Shown: positions 12,501-17,811, counted from the first letter of the stretch. The stretch is DNA of 18,066 nt from a bacterium (GCA_030018795.1 JASEHA010000014.1:1-18066); one strand, 5' to 3'. The notes: a model not told the origin generated them from the letters alone. Numbers and translations are program-made.

Positions 12501-15500
12501 TTTTGCCCCCAATATCAGCATAAAAAACAACCTTGCTGCCGTCATAGGAGAGTGTCGGACCAGCCTCAATTGCCAAATCGTTTGTCAATCTGGTAATATT
12601 TGAGCCATCAGCATTACAGACATAAATATCAGGTGTTCCCTTCCAATCAGAGACAAAGGCAATCTTGCCCCCCTTAGCTCCGATAGGGAGAAGGATTATG
12701 TTTACATTAGTCAGTTTTGTCCCTGGAAGGAGTCTTAAGCTTAAGTCAAGGTATTTGACTACATATCCCCCTTCAGCAGAGCACCGCAGTTTATATGTCT
12801 CTGTGCCAGGAACAATGATAGAATACATGCCTTTGGTATTGGTCAGAGCAGTTTTGACCACTGACATGGGTGCTGCCCCTGTGCCGGCTATTAGCAGCTC
12901 TACTATGGCATTTGGGATGACTGTTCCCTGATGAGAGGTTACAATGCCTGAGATAACAGATGAAATAATTCCAACTGAGGCAACTGCCCATGCAGGCTGA
13001 TAATCATTGCTCGAATTAGTTGTCAGCCTTAAGGCATTATTGCCATTAATATCCATTATCCACAGCTCATCATTGTTACCCAGCCGCCTTGAGACAAAGG
13101 CAATCTGTTTACCATCCGGAGAAAACTCTGCCTCTCCATCATAATCAGGTGAATTGGTTAACCTCATCTGGTTTGAGCCGTCAATATTCATGATGTAAAT
13201 TTCTGCATTTCCATCTCGATGTGAGGTAAAGGCAATCTTTTCTCCATCAGGAGAAAAGACAGGGTCGTAATCATAAGCAGCATGAGTCGTCAGCCTTCTC
13301 TGGTTTGAACCATCTCTATTCATGATAAAGATGTCATAGTTTTTGTTGTAATACTTGCTGAATACAATCCTTGAGCCATCTGGAGAAAAGCAGGGGGTAA
13401 TGCCTGGGCCAAGATTGATCTGATTTAAGCCATCTATATTCATGGTATATATTTCAAAGGTTTTGTTTCTGTCAGAATGAAAGGCAATCAGCCTGCCATC
13501 AGGTGAAAAGGCAGGGCATGAATCCTTTGCCTGATTATCGGTCAATCTCTTTTGTTCCGTCCCGTCAGCATTCATAATATAAATCTCATAATTGCCATCA
13601 CGATTAGAGGCAAATGCTATCCTTGTGCCATTGCCCTGGGTGATGTTGCCAGTGGAAAAGGCAGGGCTCATATCGTTTGCCGGGTTGTTAGTCAGCCTTG
13701 ATTGATTAGATCCATCAGCATTCATAATATAAATCTCTGCATTCCCATCCTTTTCTGAGGTAAAGACAACCTTGCCATTGGTTTGACCAATAGGGAATAA
13801 GGGGATATCAATAGGGGTTATCTTGATGCCTGTAGTAATATTAAGCCTGTCAGGATAAAACCTTGTTTCATATCCAGCAGAGGATGCCCGGAGCATAAAG
13901 TATCCTATGGGAATGTTGCCTATCATGTAGCTGCCATCTTCTTTAGTAGTTATGCTCCCAATTACCTTCATCTCATCGCTGAGTATCTCAATCAAGGCAT
14001 TATGAACAGGGTCATTGAGAAAATCAGAAACCTTTCCAGAGATAGAGCCTGTACCGACATTTTCTACACCCCAGATAGGTGAGTAGATATTGTCTAAAAG
14101 ATGAGTGATTCTTTCCTGATGCGTACCATCTATATCCATGGTATAGACTTCTATCTTATTATCACGATATGTTGAGCAAAAAGCAATCTTTCTCCCATCA
14201 GGGGAAAAGAACGGGTCATCATCACACCCGGTATTATAGGTCAAACGCTGCTGATTTGAACCATCAATATTCATGCTGTATATTTCTCTATTACCATCAC
14301 GGTTGCTCCAGAAAACAATTCTTGTCCCATCTGGTGAAAATGTTGGGTCCCTATCCTCAGATGAGTTTGTGGTCAATCTTCGCAGGTTTGAACCATCCAG
14401 ATTCATAATATATATCTCATAGTTCCCAGAAGAGCGATTTGAGGCAAACAATACCCTTGTCCCATCGGGTGAAAATGAAGGGTTATTGCTATTGCCTGAG
14501 GCATAGGTTAACCTCTGCAACTCATTACCCTTAATGTTCATCATATAGACCTCATCATGACCATCACGATTTGAGGTAAAGATAACCCTTTGCCCATCAA
14601 ATGAGAATTTTGGCTCGAGGTCAGAGGCAGGATTATTGGTCAGCCTTAATTGGGTAGAGCCATCAGCCTCCATGATATAGATTTCAGAATTGCCGTCACG
14701 CTTGGAACAAAAAACGAACCTTTTGCCATCTGGTGAAGGGCTTGCGTCACCATCATACCCAATGCTGTAGGTTAGTCGGGTAGGATGTGTTCCGTCGTGG
14801 TTGACGATATATATCTCTGCATTGTCATTAGTGACATAGGATGTAAAAGCTATCTTTGTTTGTGATATGGTCATAGACTTTAAGGAAATATTTATATCTG
14901 GTGTCATAAATCCTTGTATAACAGTTACCTGCCCCTGAAAGCTGGCTGGTATATATCCGAGGCAGGATACCCTTACGATAAACAAACCGGCTGGAAGATC
15001 AGAGATGGTATATGTTCCGTTCGCATTTGTAGTGCTTGAGCCAATAACTGTAATACCCTGAATAACCTCAACCATTGCCCCGGCTACAGGTGTGGAGCCG
15101 TCATTGGAATTGGTTATTGTGCCGCAAATAGCACCAACAGGGACATAGCCCACGCTCCAGCTCGGATAAAAGTCAGTATCAATGTTAGTCGTAAGCCGCT
15201 GGACATTTGAGCCGTCATTGTTCATGGTGCAGATTTCGTAGCCGTCTTTTTGCTCAGAACAAAAGGAAAGGCTATATCCATCTGGTGAAAAACATGGGTT
15301 GCCATCCCTGCCAGTGGATATTGTCAGCCTTTGTTGATTGCTGCCGTCTGTGTTAATCGTGTATATCTCATAATCGCCACTGACATTTGATGAAAAGGCT
15401 ATTTTTTCCATATTTGGTGAAAATGAGGGATGGTGCTCTTCACCAGCTGATGAGGTTAATCGCCGTTGATTCCTGCCGCAGCTATCCATCTGATAGAGTT

Positions 15501-17424
15501 TGTTGGTATTATTGACAAAAGTAGTATAAGCGATTTGTTCCCCATCTGGCGAAAATGTGGCTTCATACTCGTCATACGGGTTTGAGGTAAGCCTGGTTAC
15601 CTCCAGCGTGTCGATATCCATGAGAAAAAGGTCTGCATTTCCATATCGATAAGAGGTAAAGAGTATTTTCTTCCCATCTGGTGAAAACGAGGGGTAGCAA
15701 TCATTCCCAGGGCTATTGGTCAACATCTTTGGCTCTGAACCATCGCTGTTCATGATGAATATATCCTCATTTCCACTTCGGCGACTAGTAAAGACGATTT
15801 TTTTCCCATCAGGGGAAAGACAGGGGTCAATATCCGAGTATTGATTGTAGGTCAATCTGGTTAGTCTTGAGCCATTGCCGTTACAGATGTAAATCTCCTG
15901 ATTGCCATCACGGGCAGAGACAAAGGCTATCTTGCCCAGGTTAGAGCAAAGCGGATGAAGCAGGGCATCAGATGTTGTTATACTGCCAGAATGTATGGCT
16001 GCAGGCTGCTGGAGATAAAAGGTTTTAAAGCCAGGGCAGGACACCCTGAACTTGAAAAGCCCCATGGTCAGGTTAGAGATGGTATACTGCCCGTTTGAGG
16101 TAGTTGAAGCTGTGGCAATGATAGTTTTGTTATGCATCATCTCTATGAGGGCATTTGCTACTGGCTGGGATTGGAAGACAGCATCTTCTATTTTGCCAGA
16201 GATAGAGCCTGTAGCCACACAGCCTGTTGACCATGAGGGGTTGCTTTGCGGGTTTAAGGGGGTATCAATAATGAGTTTTCTTACATCACCTGTTGCAGCA
16301 TTAATATCTATGGCAAACAATTCCATCCTTCCGCTCTGGGTTGAGCAAAAGATAACCTGTCTGCCATCTGGTGAAAAAGAGGGAGAAGAGTCTTCAGCAA
16401 TATGATTGGTAAGCCTTTTAAGCCCGGATGAGCCGTCAATATCTATGATGTAAATATCTGTATTTGTGCCTGATTGCAGGCTAAAGGCAATCTTTTGTCC
16501 ATCAGGAGAAAAGGCAAAGCCTGTCTTTGCGCCAGTGGTCCCAGTAGCAGTAATCAATCTTGTTACACCTGAGCCGTCTTGAGCATTCATGATATAAAGG
16601 TCATAACTGCTGTTATTGGTGCTGCCCCTGGTTGAGGAAAAAACGATTTTTCTGCCATCTGGTGAAAAAGCAGGAGACATATCAGATGATGGATGATTGG
16701 TCAAACGGGTTGGGTTTGAGCCATTGCTATTCATTCGATAAATCTCATAATTACCATCCCTATTGGATGAGAATACTATTTGAGATGCATCCGGCGAAAA
16801 CGATGGGGAAGTATCCTGTCCGGAAATATTAGTCAGTCTCAGTTGATTTGATCCATCGCTGTTCATGATATAGATTTCATTGTTATTATCGCGGTTTGAG
16901 ACAAAGGTTATTTTCGCATTATCCCAGGATACACAGGGGTCATAATCATCATAGAGGTTATAGGTTAATCTTGCTATAGCAGAACTATTTGAAGCATTGG
17001 CATTTATAGAATAAATCTCACGATTTTCATTAAGGTTAGCATCAAAAGTAACCTTGCCAGAGGTATTTCCTATTAAGACAAGTGGAATATCAATATTCTG
17101 GATGATTGAAGCCTGTGCTACCCTGATTGGAGATGGGAAAAAGCGGGTAGCATAATCAGGGGTAGATGCCCTGATTGAATATAGCTCTGGTGCAAGATTG
17201 GAAAAGGAATAGTTGCCATTTATATCAGTTGTAGTTGTTTGAATGACAATATTATTGTATAATACGGCAACAATTGCACCTGAGAGTGATTGCTGGCTTA
17301 AAGGATTGGCAACCCTACCGGTGATTGTTCCGTAACCATATGAGATGGATGGCACAAGCATAGCTAATAACACCATCCATTTGATGCTGTTTCCTCCCCC
17401 CCTCATTAATTTTTTATACCACAT
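517..17424 (-). CDS. Giant secreted multi-domain protein: 12 x (CarboxypepD_reg-like + six-bladed TolB/PD40 propeller), 6 PEGA, cohesins, dockerin, FlgD-like C-terminus
   Basis: One uninterrupted 5,635-codon frame ending in TAG. Residues 1-30 form a signal peptide. Residues 31-4499 hold twelve super-modules, each a sandwich domain plus a six-repeat propeller whose blades carry DRDGN, EIY, RLT and FSPDG motifs. Residues 4508-4943 are six PEGA domains. Residues 4944-5079 and 5080-5223 are cohesin-like, 5224-5310 is sandwich-like, 5311-5367 is a dockerin, about 5390-5544 is cohesin-like, and 5545-5635 is a FlgD-like/sorting-type domain. No catalytic motif is seen. PD40 propellers and PEGA domains typically mediate protein or carbohydrate contacts, so a surface scaffold or adhesin is inferred. 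Most related propeller proteins carry one propeller; twelve is extreme. The gene stands alone: nothing on the same strand is close enough to be an operon partner. The ATG at 17424 was chosen because it gives a signal peptide with a basic n-region and has AGAGGT 14 bases upstream, which is a loose spacing. In-frame ATGs at 17406 and 17376 are alternatives. The domain calls are strong; the function is not established. Confidence 0.95.
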   Translation of the reverse strand: MWYKKLMRGGGNSIKWMVLLAMLVPSISYGYGTITGRVANPLSQQSLSGAIVAVLYNNIVIQTTTTDINGNYSFSNLAPELYSIRASTPDYATRFFPSPIRVAQASIIQNIDIPLVLIGNTSGKVTFDANLNENREIYSINANASNSSAIARLTYNLYDDYDPCVSWDNAKITFVSNRDNNNEIYIMNSDGSNQLRLTNISGQDTSPSFSPDASQIVFSSNRDGNYEIYRMNSNGSNPTRLTNHPSSDMSPAFSPDGRKIVFSSTRGSTNNSSYDLYIMNAQDGSGVTRLITATGTTGAKTGFAFSPDGQKIAFSLQSGTNTDIYIIDIDGSSGLKRLTNHIAEDSSPSFSPDGRQVIFCSTQSGRMELFAIDINAATGDVRKLIIDTPLNPQSNPSWSTGCVATGSISGKIEDAVFQSQPVANALIEMMHNKTIIATASTTSNGQYTISNLTMGLFKFRVSCPGFKTFYLQQPAAIHSGSITTSDALLHPLCSNLGKIAFVSARDGNQEIYICNGNGSRLTRLTYNQYSDIDPCLSPDGKKIVFTSRRSGNEDIFIMNSDGSEPKMLTNSPGNDCYPSFSPDGKKILFTSYRYGNADLFLMDIDTLEVTRLTSNPYDEYEATFSPDGEQIAYTTFVNNTNKLYQMDSCGRNQRRLTSSAGEEHHPSFSPNMEKIAFSSNVSGDYEIYTINTDGSNQQRLTISTGRDGNPCFSPDGYSLSFCSEQKDGYEICTMNNDGSNVQRLTTNIDTDFYPSWSVGYVPVGAICGTITNSNDGSTPVAGAMVEVIQGITVIGSSTTNANGTYTISDLPAGLFIVRVSCLGYIPASFQGQVTVIQGFMTPDINISLKSMTISQTKIAFTSYVTNDNAEIYIVNHDGTHPTRLTYSIGYDGDASPSPDGKRFVFCSKRDGNSEIYIMEADGSTQLRLTNNPASDLEPKFSFDGQRVIFTSNRDGHDEVYMMNIKGNELQRLTYASGNSNNPSFSPDGTRVLFASNRSSGNYEIYIMNLDGSNLRRLTTNSSEDRDPTFSPDGTRIVFWSNRDGNREIYSMNIDGSNQQRLTYNTGCDDDPFFSPDGRKIAFCSTYRDNKIEVYTMDIDGTHQERITHLLDNIYSPIWGVENVGTGSISGKVSDFLNDPVHNALIEILSDEMKVIGSITTKEDGSYMIGNIPIGYFMLRASSAGYETRFYPDRLNITTGIKITPIDIPLFPIGQTNGKVVFTSEKDGNAEIYIMNADGSNQSRLTNNPANDMSPAFSTGNITQGNGTRIAFASNRDGNYEIYIMNADGTEQKRLTDNQAKDSCPAFSPDGRLIAFHSDRNKTFEIYTMNIDGLNQINLGPGITPCFSPDGSRIVFSKYYNKNYDIFIMNRDGSNQRRLTTHAAYDYDPVFSPDGEKIAFTSHRDGNAEIYIMNIDGSNQMRLTNSPDYDGEAEFSPDGKQIAFVSRRLGNNDELWIMDINGNNALRLTTNSSNDYQPAWAVASVGIISSVISGIVTSHQGTVIPNAIVELLIAGTGAAPMSVVKTALTNTKGMYSIIVPGTETYKLRCSAEGGYVVKYLDLSLRLLPGTKLTNVNIILLPIGAKGGKIAFVSDWKGTPDIYVCNADGSNITRLTNDLAIEAGPTLSYDGSKVVFYADIGGKKDTNELYMMNADGCSTSGSSSLKRLTTNTLNDVEPHLSPDGKTIVYASGYNHNKEIYLLDIASSIQKRLTYNFYDDSSPKFSPDGSKIVFCSCRDGLSQVYMMNADGSDQVNLTGNSSANYYPHFSMDGEKIFFQQGTGLYEMNLRDRSIRFLTAASGISSASPDNKQTILSYNNNICILNNGSSRTIISNSSYNHSPYWSSGEVRCGAISGIITDIHTNDPIIGAVVKICQGTATVAAAVTGLNGRYTINNLMAERYSLKVSCPGYAIRYLASDVFVAQDTTVEISLSLQPLGQKGGKIAFVSDRDGNKEIYVMNADGTNQTRLTDNLVDDYDPCLSIDGTRVVFCSMRDNNEEIYIMDVSVSSGNSAIRLTSSPGSDRQPRFSPDGTKIIFTANRDGDDDIYIMDVAGKNQRKLTNSMAAEYSPCFSPDGKMIAFCSDYPTGEPQIYFMDINSQEMIQTTNIPGGCFNPCFSPDGLQLIFSTTEAMFVMNIGETAAMRLYNGSVTNAYYSPDGERIVFCLNSQVCAINIDGSQAMSLTIDSWHNDSPVWSTGEVKTGSICGNITDAFEKKPIAGARINIIQGLRLIAASITDTSGNYCIDGLAAGKYLVYASELNYGMRYWQGYVRVTASSTTKDIDIQLIPVKEGGKIAFVSEVAETQDVASHKEIYIMNINGSNLTNLSQCPANDFDPCLSADGKKIAFTSDRNGNTDIYIIDVEGTKSIKRLTTDPKHDYEPTISSDGKKIAFTTDWDGDDEIYIINADGTGEKRLTNNLYKDSSPCISPDGTRIAFCSILNGKSQVCLMNIDGTNTINLTGTTSNNYNPSFSPDGLSIVFWSNRDDAEKIYTMNIDGSNVRPLADGADNPCFSPDGEKIAFSSSGQIYMMDVNGANKFPLLSNPKLKNNHHPSWSTDSVKTGSFSGIISCSLNSTPIRGATVEVFQGTDTIISAITDGNGKFLLQHLVAEPYFIRAYAPDYNTQCLIGTRSIIASTDTANINISLTPVVRGGLVAFMSDDGIYLMNADGTGKTRLLSNPVYTGTGTPPCYSSPCLSPDGRKIAFSSDINGNSDIYLMDTNGLNLVQLTNAATKDTKGTSPCFSQDGKLIAFVSGNDICLKDILTGSITTIIKGTNTTRGTGTTTTTTWNRSPRFSPDGTRLIYCANSNGLPQVYSTYISGTVTCNLTGSSSSNLSPSFSPDGRKIVFSSNRDGERHRLYLMDPDGSNQQYLPVNLDSELREPCFSPDGKRIIFWANNPDLYILELNSGNLTQLTSGTASDTKPSWSAGAVGMGRIIGTVINQNDDFPVPGAAVNIYQGKQLISTAITDVFGQYSIPDVYIGEYLLTISYPGRYALKRIPTPVRVISDMNTIVNTSLIPLGEKNSKIVFAAQRDGSSDTNIYIMNADGSNQQQLTSEKKKDEGIACSYQPCFSPDGQKIAFVSNIEGNNDIYLMNSDASNKIRLTTSDAEDNNPSFSPDSKKIIYASIGSGIKIIDIETMQQQDITIGAGTYLSPSFSPDGQRIVFTNRLNEQDENIFVMDVNGSNTLNLTGSSSRNHSPIFSPDGLKIAFVSCRDGNENIYIMDADGAHQGRLTSNSAENLCPSFSPDGQKIVFYSNRDGNNEICSIDLEGRAEQRLTDNLSNDFHPYWGCGDIGTLTGSITGMVSRFLNDIPIYRARVSVYQGQTLIATATTNINGTYSVQGIPVGTYTVIALHPEYISRVYKGEVKVIAEATTPAIDFSLPYFERQGRFAFTSERDGNHEIYTMNGDNSNHQRLTFNLIDDMQPSMSMDSTKIAFVSDRDGNKEIYIMNAEGYGQRRLTISEGEDSHPCVSADGDRIAFCSERDGNFEIYIMNIDGTNQTRLTKDSMNYEDRDPFISLDSKKITFVSDRDGNKEIYIMNTDGSQQKRLTNNLFPDYDPCISPDGKRIVYTSVIDNNEEIFIMNIDGSGQKRLTNNPAHDYDPQFSPDGTRIAFATDMDGFKRIYIMDINGEGLIPIINLEPNNHLSPLMNQDSYNPCWVSGGYGQASIAGKVISAKDISETVFGARIEAIQGTLVMGVASTGPTGKYTIFGLLPGIYRLRVSAPGYAVQFLQKAIIVRQYQLTADIDFKIIPIGSRGGKITFVSDRNGSQDIYVCNADGTNQTRLTYGNYNNYTPEFSPDGRKIVFVSDRTGNNEIYIMEADGTDQKRLTYSSRNNQSPCFSPYVAGQIIFSSNGEFMVMNIDGTQQRRLETNLTGESPCFAPDGTRIVFTKNNQIYMSSNDGSNLAHLTNGLLQEAEPVFSPDGETISFTGIDTELQREGFLYNIEKKTITILTKSFRSDAISSYSPDGKRIAFTTNRDGSGKGEIYSMALDGSLQMRLTNNNANDYQPSWAPGDVGPGTISGVIKCAFVSRRNAENAENVKKAPTMEAVSAASDTNAVIDEKTLSVSASAFVTDAVMREKMALASTSASVTDAVMDEKKPSVSASATDAVMREKTALASTHVSGTVDSIPKEGVENTANAFSLASNNTLIKGARIEILQNGLVIASTLTDVDGRYTIPGLAGGNYLLRCSAPPEYGVKSLTSEATIAIEDKTLILDLELFPIGTRAGRIVFVKDDGNNQEIYSSYPDGSSLLRLTNNPANDHSPAISPDGSMIAFVSCRDGNNEIYLMNIDGSCRMRMTNTGINEYTPAFSSFSSSPDGKQLIFCSETGIFVMNIDSKSILSLTDGINSLSHPSFSPDGQKIVFASNGNIYTMASDSRLQPPTMLTSLSDLSGLSVVNIDPCFSPDGTKIAFASDRDGNFDIYLMNSDGTNQTMVTNDSNKNTKPAFSPDGTKLIFCSFCPQIDGNNRLFTIDTDGKNQQVIGTDSASSFFSPCWGVEYCGSAVIYGSLSVNTMPDGARVYIDGMNTNKLTPAVLSAPPGTHTITLTRDWYEVWKGTISISQEQAVSMNAILCGSISIFSIPDGAAVYIDGTLTGKTTPCMLTNVPYGTHTISLSKDGYQTWSRAITLSTNTTTAVNASMLIYGSVSINSSPAGAMVCLDGTSTGKTTPCILSNVPAGTHTIALTLNTYQTWTGTITISTTTTFVPLDITLFTHKSVSINSEPAGADVYLDGTATNKVTPCVLTDVQIGVHAITLINNSNSQEWMGTITVSTNTTSTLLVIFGTSTGTNSRSSISLTSFPTGAAISLDGVNIDNLTPCVLSNIPLGSHTIGLSKDGYQTRACDVTISPSMVLFLSVGLDTAQMVYGSISITSTPTSGATVYLDGTSTSKTTPCCLSMIPIGTHTISLSKDGYQAWTMTAMVSTNTTMALEAVLVPIATSTNALVKMQSILTDKNISADISITNAKDLCGVNLVLRYDITKINMGSITKGDALSGLSCLFFPEVNTMTGIATISMAVLSAVIPDGNVVRINAHVITEEEITPEMVMEFITVELRDVNNVPIPYSIIITGTTTSGTSTSEAGLWLSPKIIPISVGSVFPVDIVAKNVTDLTIAELHLLFDPQRLQVMDSDSIADGIQINGSTFFGDIIKNTADNSKGLIQFTSHLLVGTATANGTIATIFFKSTGNGTSTIGFSLNTANNQETKLINNHAAIPFTMATATVTATGGWNGNISGFVGILDEGNLSFTDQITVTLSDIATVTTNMSGYFFFSGIAPGTYTLTADIPGSSYATKTVILLENEQINIGTISLLAGDANNDRAVNSYDLLVLRNAFGSMKGASNWNPMADFRPDGYINAYDLLTLRHNFGKIQMSAPMMLSKEQPTPLPSSGHVSMSASLCIEPQYINPTINSIFTVNVRVADVKDMAAAELHLVFNPDILEVVDADLDTSGIQISPGNFPAGAGIIKNQTDNQTGRINFTSYLLSNVVSGTGVLASISFRAKAVGTCGVSFDFNTLENRETKVLNSSGAINITANEANLAVSLTTPTDRFINVKAYPNPLIVGTTPLDEITLDGLPNTGMVDVKIYNIAGEMVLDKTVPAVGNWKWNAKNNDNELVASGIYIYLMTNEKDRAVGKIAVIR
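520..792 (-). other. C-terminal FlgD-like / sorting-type Ig domain (residues 5545-5635)
   Basis: The domain begins with INVKAYPNPL and has VKIYNIAGEMV, a W-x-W-NAKN-NDNELVASG segment and a final GIYIYLM hairpin before KIAVIR at the stop. The YPNP start and GxYxY end are typical of FlgD-type Ig domains and of type IX secretion C-terminal sorting domains. Which of these it is cannot be decided here: no secretion genes are in the window and the terminus lacks a clear cleavage motif. Confidence 0.75.
793..1323 (-). other. Linker and cohesin-like domain 3 (residues 5368-5544)
   Basis: A Pro/Ser-rich linker (about 5368-5390) leads into ASLCIEPQYINP, TVNVRVADVKDMAAAELHL and FNPDILEVVDAD, then GTGVLASISFRAKAVGTCGV. 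The order and spacing match cohesin-like domain 2. It separates the dockerin from the C-terminal domain. Confidence 0.8.
1324..1494 (-). other. Dockerin domain with two complete calcium-binding loops (residues 5311-5367)
   Basis: There are two 12-residue EF-hand-like loops. Loop 1 has D5311, N5313, D5315, N5319 and D5322; loop 2 has D5344, R5346, D5348, N5352 and D5355. Each is followed by an LLxLRxxFG helix, and the loops are 33 residues apart. Apart from R5346 at position 3 of loop 2, the calcium ligands fit the dockerin consensus. Dockerins bind cohesins. The domain is internal, not terminal, with a cohesin-like domain after it. Confidence 0.9.
1495..1755 (-). other. Carboxypeptidase-regulatory/SdrD-like sandwich domain (residues 5224-5310)
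   Basis: It shows NISGFVGILDEG, TVTLSDIATVTTNMSGYFFFSGIAPGTYTLTA and TISLLAGD, matching the sandwich domains of the propeller modules (T-N-x-x-G-Y-F-F, then P-G-x-Y). It immediately precedes the dockerin, forming a pair comparable to the X-module-dockerin pairs known in cellulosomal proteins. This is an analogy of arrangement, not a homology claim. Confidence 0.75.
1756..2187 (-). other. Cohesin-like domain 2 (residues 5080-5223)
   Basis: It starts with AGLWLSPKIIPISVG, then PVDIVAKNVTDLTIAELHLLFDPQRLQV, the classic cohesin beta-strand pattern with a D-P-x-x-L-x-V core. A later FTSHLL and IATIFFKSTGNG region matches the cohesin C-terminal strands. It closely resembles domain 3 (5390-5544), sharing AELHL, IIKN-T-DN, FTS-LL and NxETK motifs, so the two arose by duplication. 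Confidence 0.8.
2188..2595 (-). other. Cohesin-like domain 1 (residues 4944-5079)
   Basis: The segment has the cohesin-type signature of an early ISITNAKDLCGVNLVLRYD strand region, then a SITKGDALSG turn and a later ATISMAVLSAVIPDGNVVRI strand pair. It lies directly after the PEGA array and ends in a Thr/Ser-rich linker. Cohesins normally bind dockerins through calcium-dependent contacts. This copy is the most divergent of the three, so the fold is likely but binding is unproven. Confidence 0.65.
2596..3903 (-). repeat. Six tandem PEGA domains (residues 4508-4943)
   Basis: Units start at residues 4508, 4575, 4645, 4716, 4792 and 4867, spaced 67-76 residues. Each shows the PEGA pattern: GSxSIxSxPxGAxVYxDG, then a TPCxL turn, then P-x-GTHTIxLxxxxYQ-W and a Thr-rich last strand. 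Units 2-6 have cysteine in the TPC turn; unit 1 has alanine (TPAVL). PEGA domains are small beta-sandwiches found in surface-associated proteins. Here they form a rod-like linker between the propeller region and the cohesin/dockerin tail. Confidence 0.9.
3928..17334 (-). repeat. Twelve protein-level super-repeats (sandwich domain + six-bladed propeller), residues 31-4499
   Basis: Module boundaries in residues: 31-401, 402-759, 760-1121, 1122-1482, 1483-1844, 1845-2195, 2196-2554, 2555-2925, 2926-3289, 3290-3660, 3661-4014, 4015-4499. Each starts with a 94-103-residue carboxypeptidase-regulatory-like domain with GSISGxI, a central TxxxGxYxIxxL core, and an end like PIGxKG; module 12 is longer because of an insertion. 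Propellers begin at residues 123, 497, 856, 1217, 1586, 1939, 2290, 2649, 3021, 3386, 3757 and 4228, and are 257-279 residues long with six repeats of about 40-48 residues each. Blades resemble the PD40/TolB family. Every propeller closes with P-x-W instead of the usual P-x-F-S-P-D-G. At DNA level the copies differ at many silent and replacement sites, so they are old duplications kept similar by selection, not a recent tandem array. Confidence 0.9.
4984..5346 (-). repeat. In-frame repetitive insertion inside the twelfth sandwich domain (residues 4027-4147)
   Basis: The sandwich domain of module 12 begins normally (TISGVI, residues 4020-4025) and resumes at LIKGARIEI (from residue 4150). About 120 residues unlike any other module separate the two parts. 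The insert opens with SRRNAENAEN (5306-5336 on DNA), an ACGCAGAGA-type repeat seen widely between bacterial genes. It then carries four tandem units of 16-18 residues (about 5050-5259) that begin T-[ND]-A-V and alternate between DEK...SVSASA and REK...ALAST forms. Composition is Ala/Ser/Thr/Val-rich and low complexity, so it is probably a flexible surface loop or linker. All repeat lengths preserve the frame. Confidence 0.85.
17335..17424 (-). other. Signal peptide of the giant protein (residues 1-30)
   Basis: The N-terminus has a basic segment (K4, K5, R8, K15), then a hydrophobic run WMVLLAMLVPSI (residues 16-27), then SYG followed by YG. Cleavage after G30 fits the small-x-small rule, with S28 at -3 and G30 at -1. 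The mature chain would start just before the first TITGRV strand of the sandwich domain. No lipobox cysteine is present, so a Sec/SPI substrate rather than a lipoprotein is expected. The cleavage site is read by eye. Confidence 0.8.
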
Positions 17425-17450
17425 TCGTTTATGCTTTGACCTCTGCTGTA

Positions 17451-17456
17451 ATTATA
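17451..17456 (-). promoter_or_regulatory. Candidate -10 element for the giant gene
   Basis: On the minus strand the box reads TATAAT, 26 bases before the chosen ATG. No good -35 box is found 16-18 bases further upstream; the best is TAATCA, 3 of 6 matches at an 18-base spacing. If used, transcription would start close to the AGAGGT ribosome site, giving a very short leader. An isolated TATAAT in AT-leaning DNA can occur by chance. Confidence 0.3.
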
Positions 17457-17700
17457 ACCTTGACTACACTTGCTTGATTAGTGCTGCGATTTTTTAGGCT
17501 AAATGTTCTACCACTTTCCTATTCTGACAGTCTTCAGCCTATCCCCCTTACAAGCAAAAACAATGCCAGATTAAGAAGGATTGCTGTAACATATTGAGAC
17601 AACACTTGATTGCGACTATTTTCCGTGTTTCTTGCAGGTAGCAGGTTGTACCCTGAGGGACAACAGGTTGATTGTTTGGGGACAGGATAAAGGAGAGCTT

Positions 17701-17740
17701 AGAAGTTGGGAAGTTAGGAAGTCAAGAGGTTATTAGGAAG
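17701..17740. repeat. Imperfect eight-base tandem repeat
   Basis: Five consecutive eight-base units approximate RGAAGTTA (agaagttg, ggaagtta, ggaagtca, agaggtta, ttaggaag). They abut the palindrome cluster to the right. They appear to be simple-sequence debris with no coding role. Confidence 0.7.
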
Positions 17741-17757
17741 GGCACCAAGACAAAAGT

Positions 17758-17790
17758 GCACCAGTGCACCAGTGCACTGGTGACTGGTGC
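17758..17790. repeat. Nested palindrome built from GCACCAGT units
   Basis: The core CACCAGTG-CACTGGTG (17767-17782) is a perfect 16-base palindrome. It is flanked by GCACCAGT (17758-17765) and its inverse ACTGGTGC (17783-17790), with one unpaired base at 17766. An alternative outer arm GGGCACCA (17740-17747) can pair with TGGTGCCC (17785-17792). Strong hairpin or cruciform potential. Confidence 0.85.
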
Positions 17791-17811
17791 CCTGCTATGT
17801 GTTTGTTGTAC

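Noticed and set aside
517..17424. Possibility that the long frame is an assembly artefact of collapsed repeats
   Set aside because: Modules differ throughout at DNA level and no long exact repeats were seen, so mis-assembly would not easily keep one frame over 16.9 kb; long-read confirmation would still settle it.
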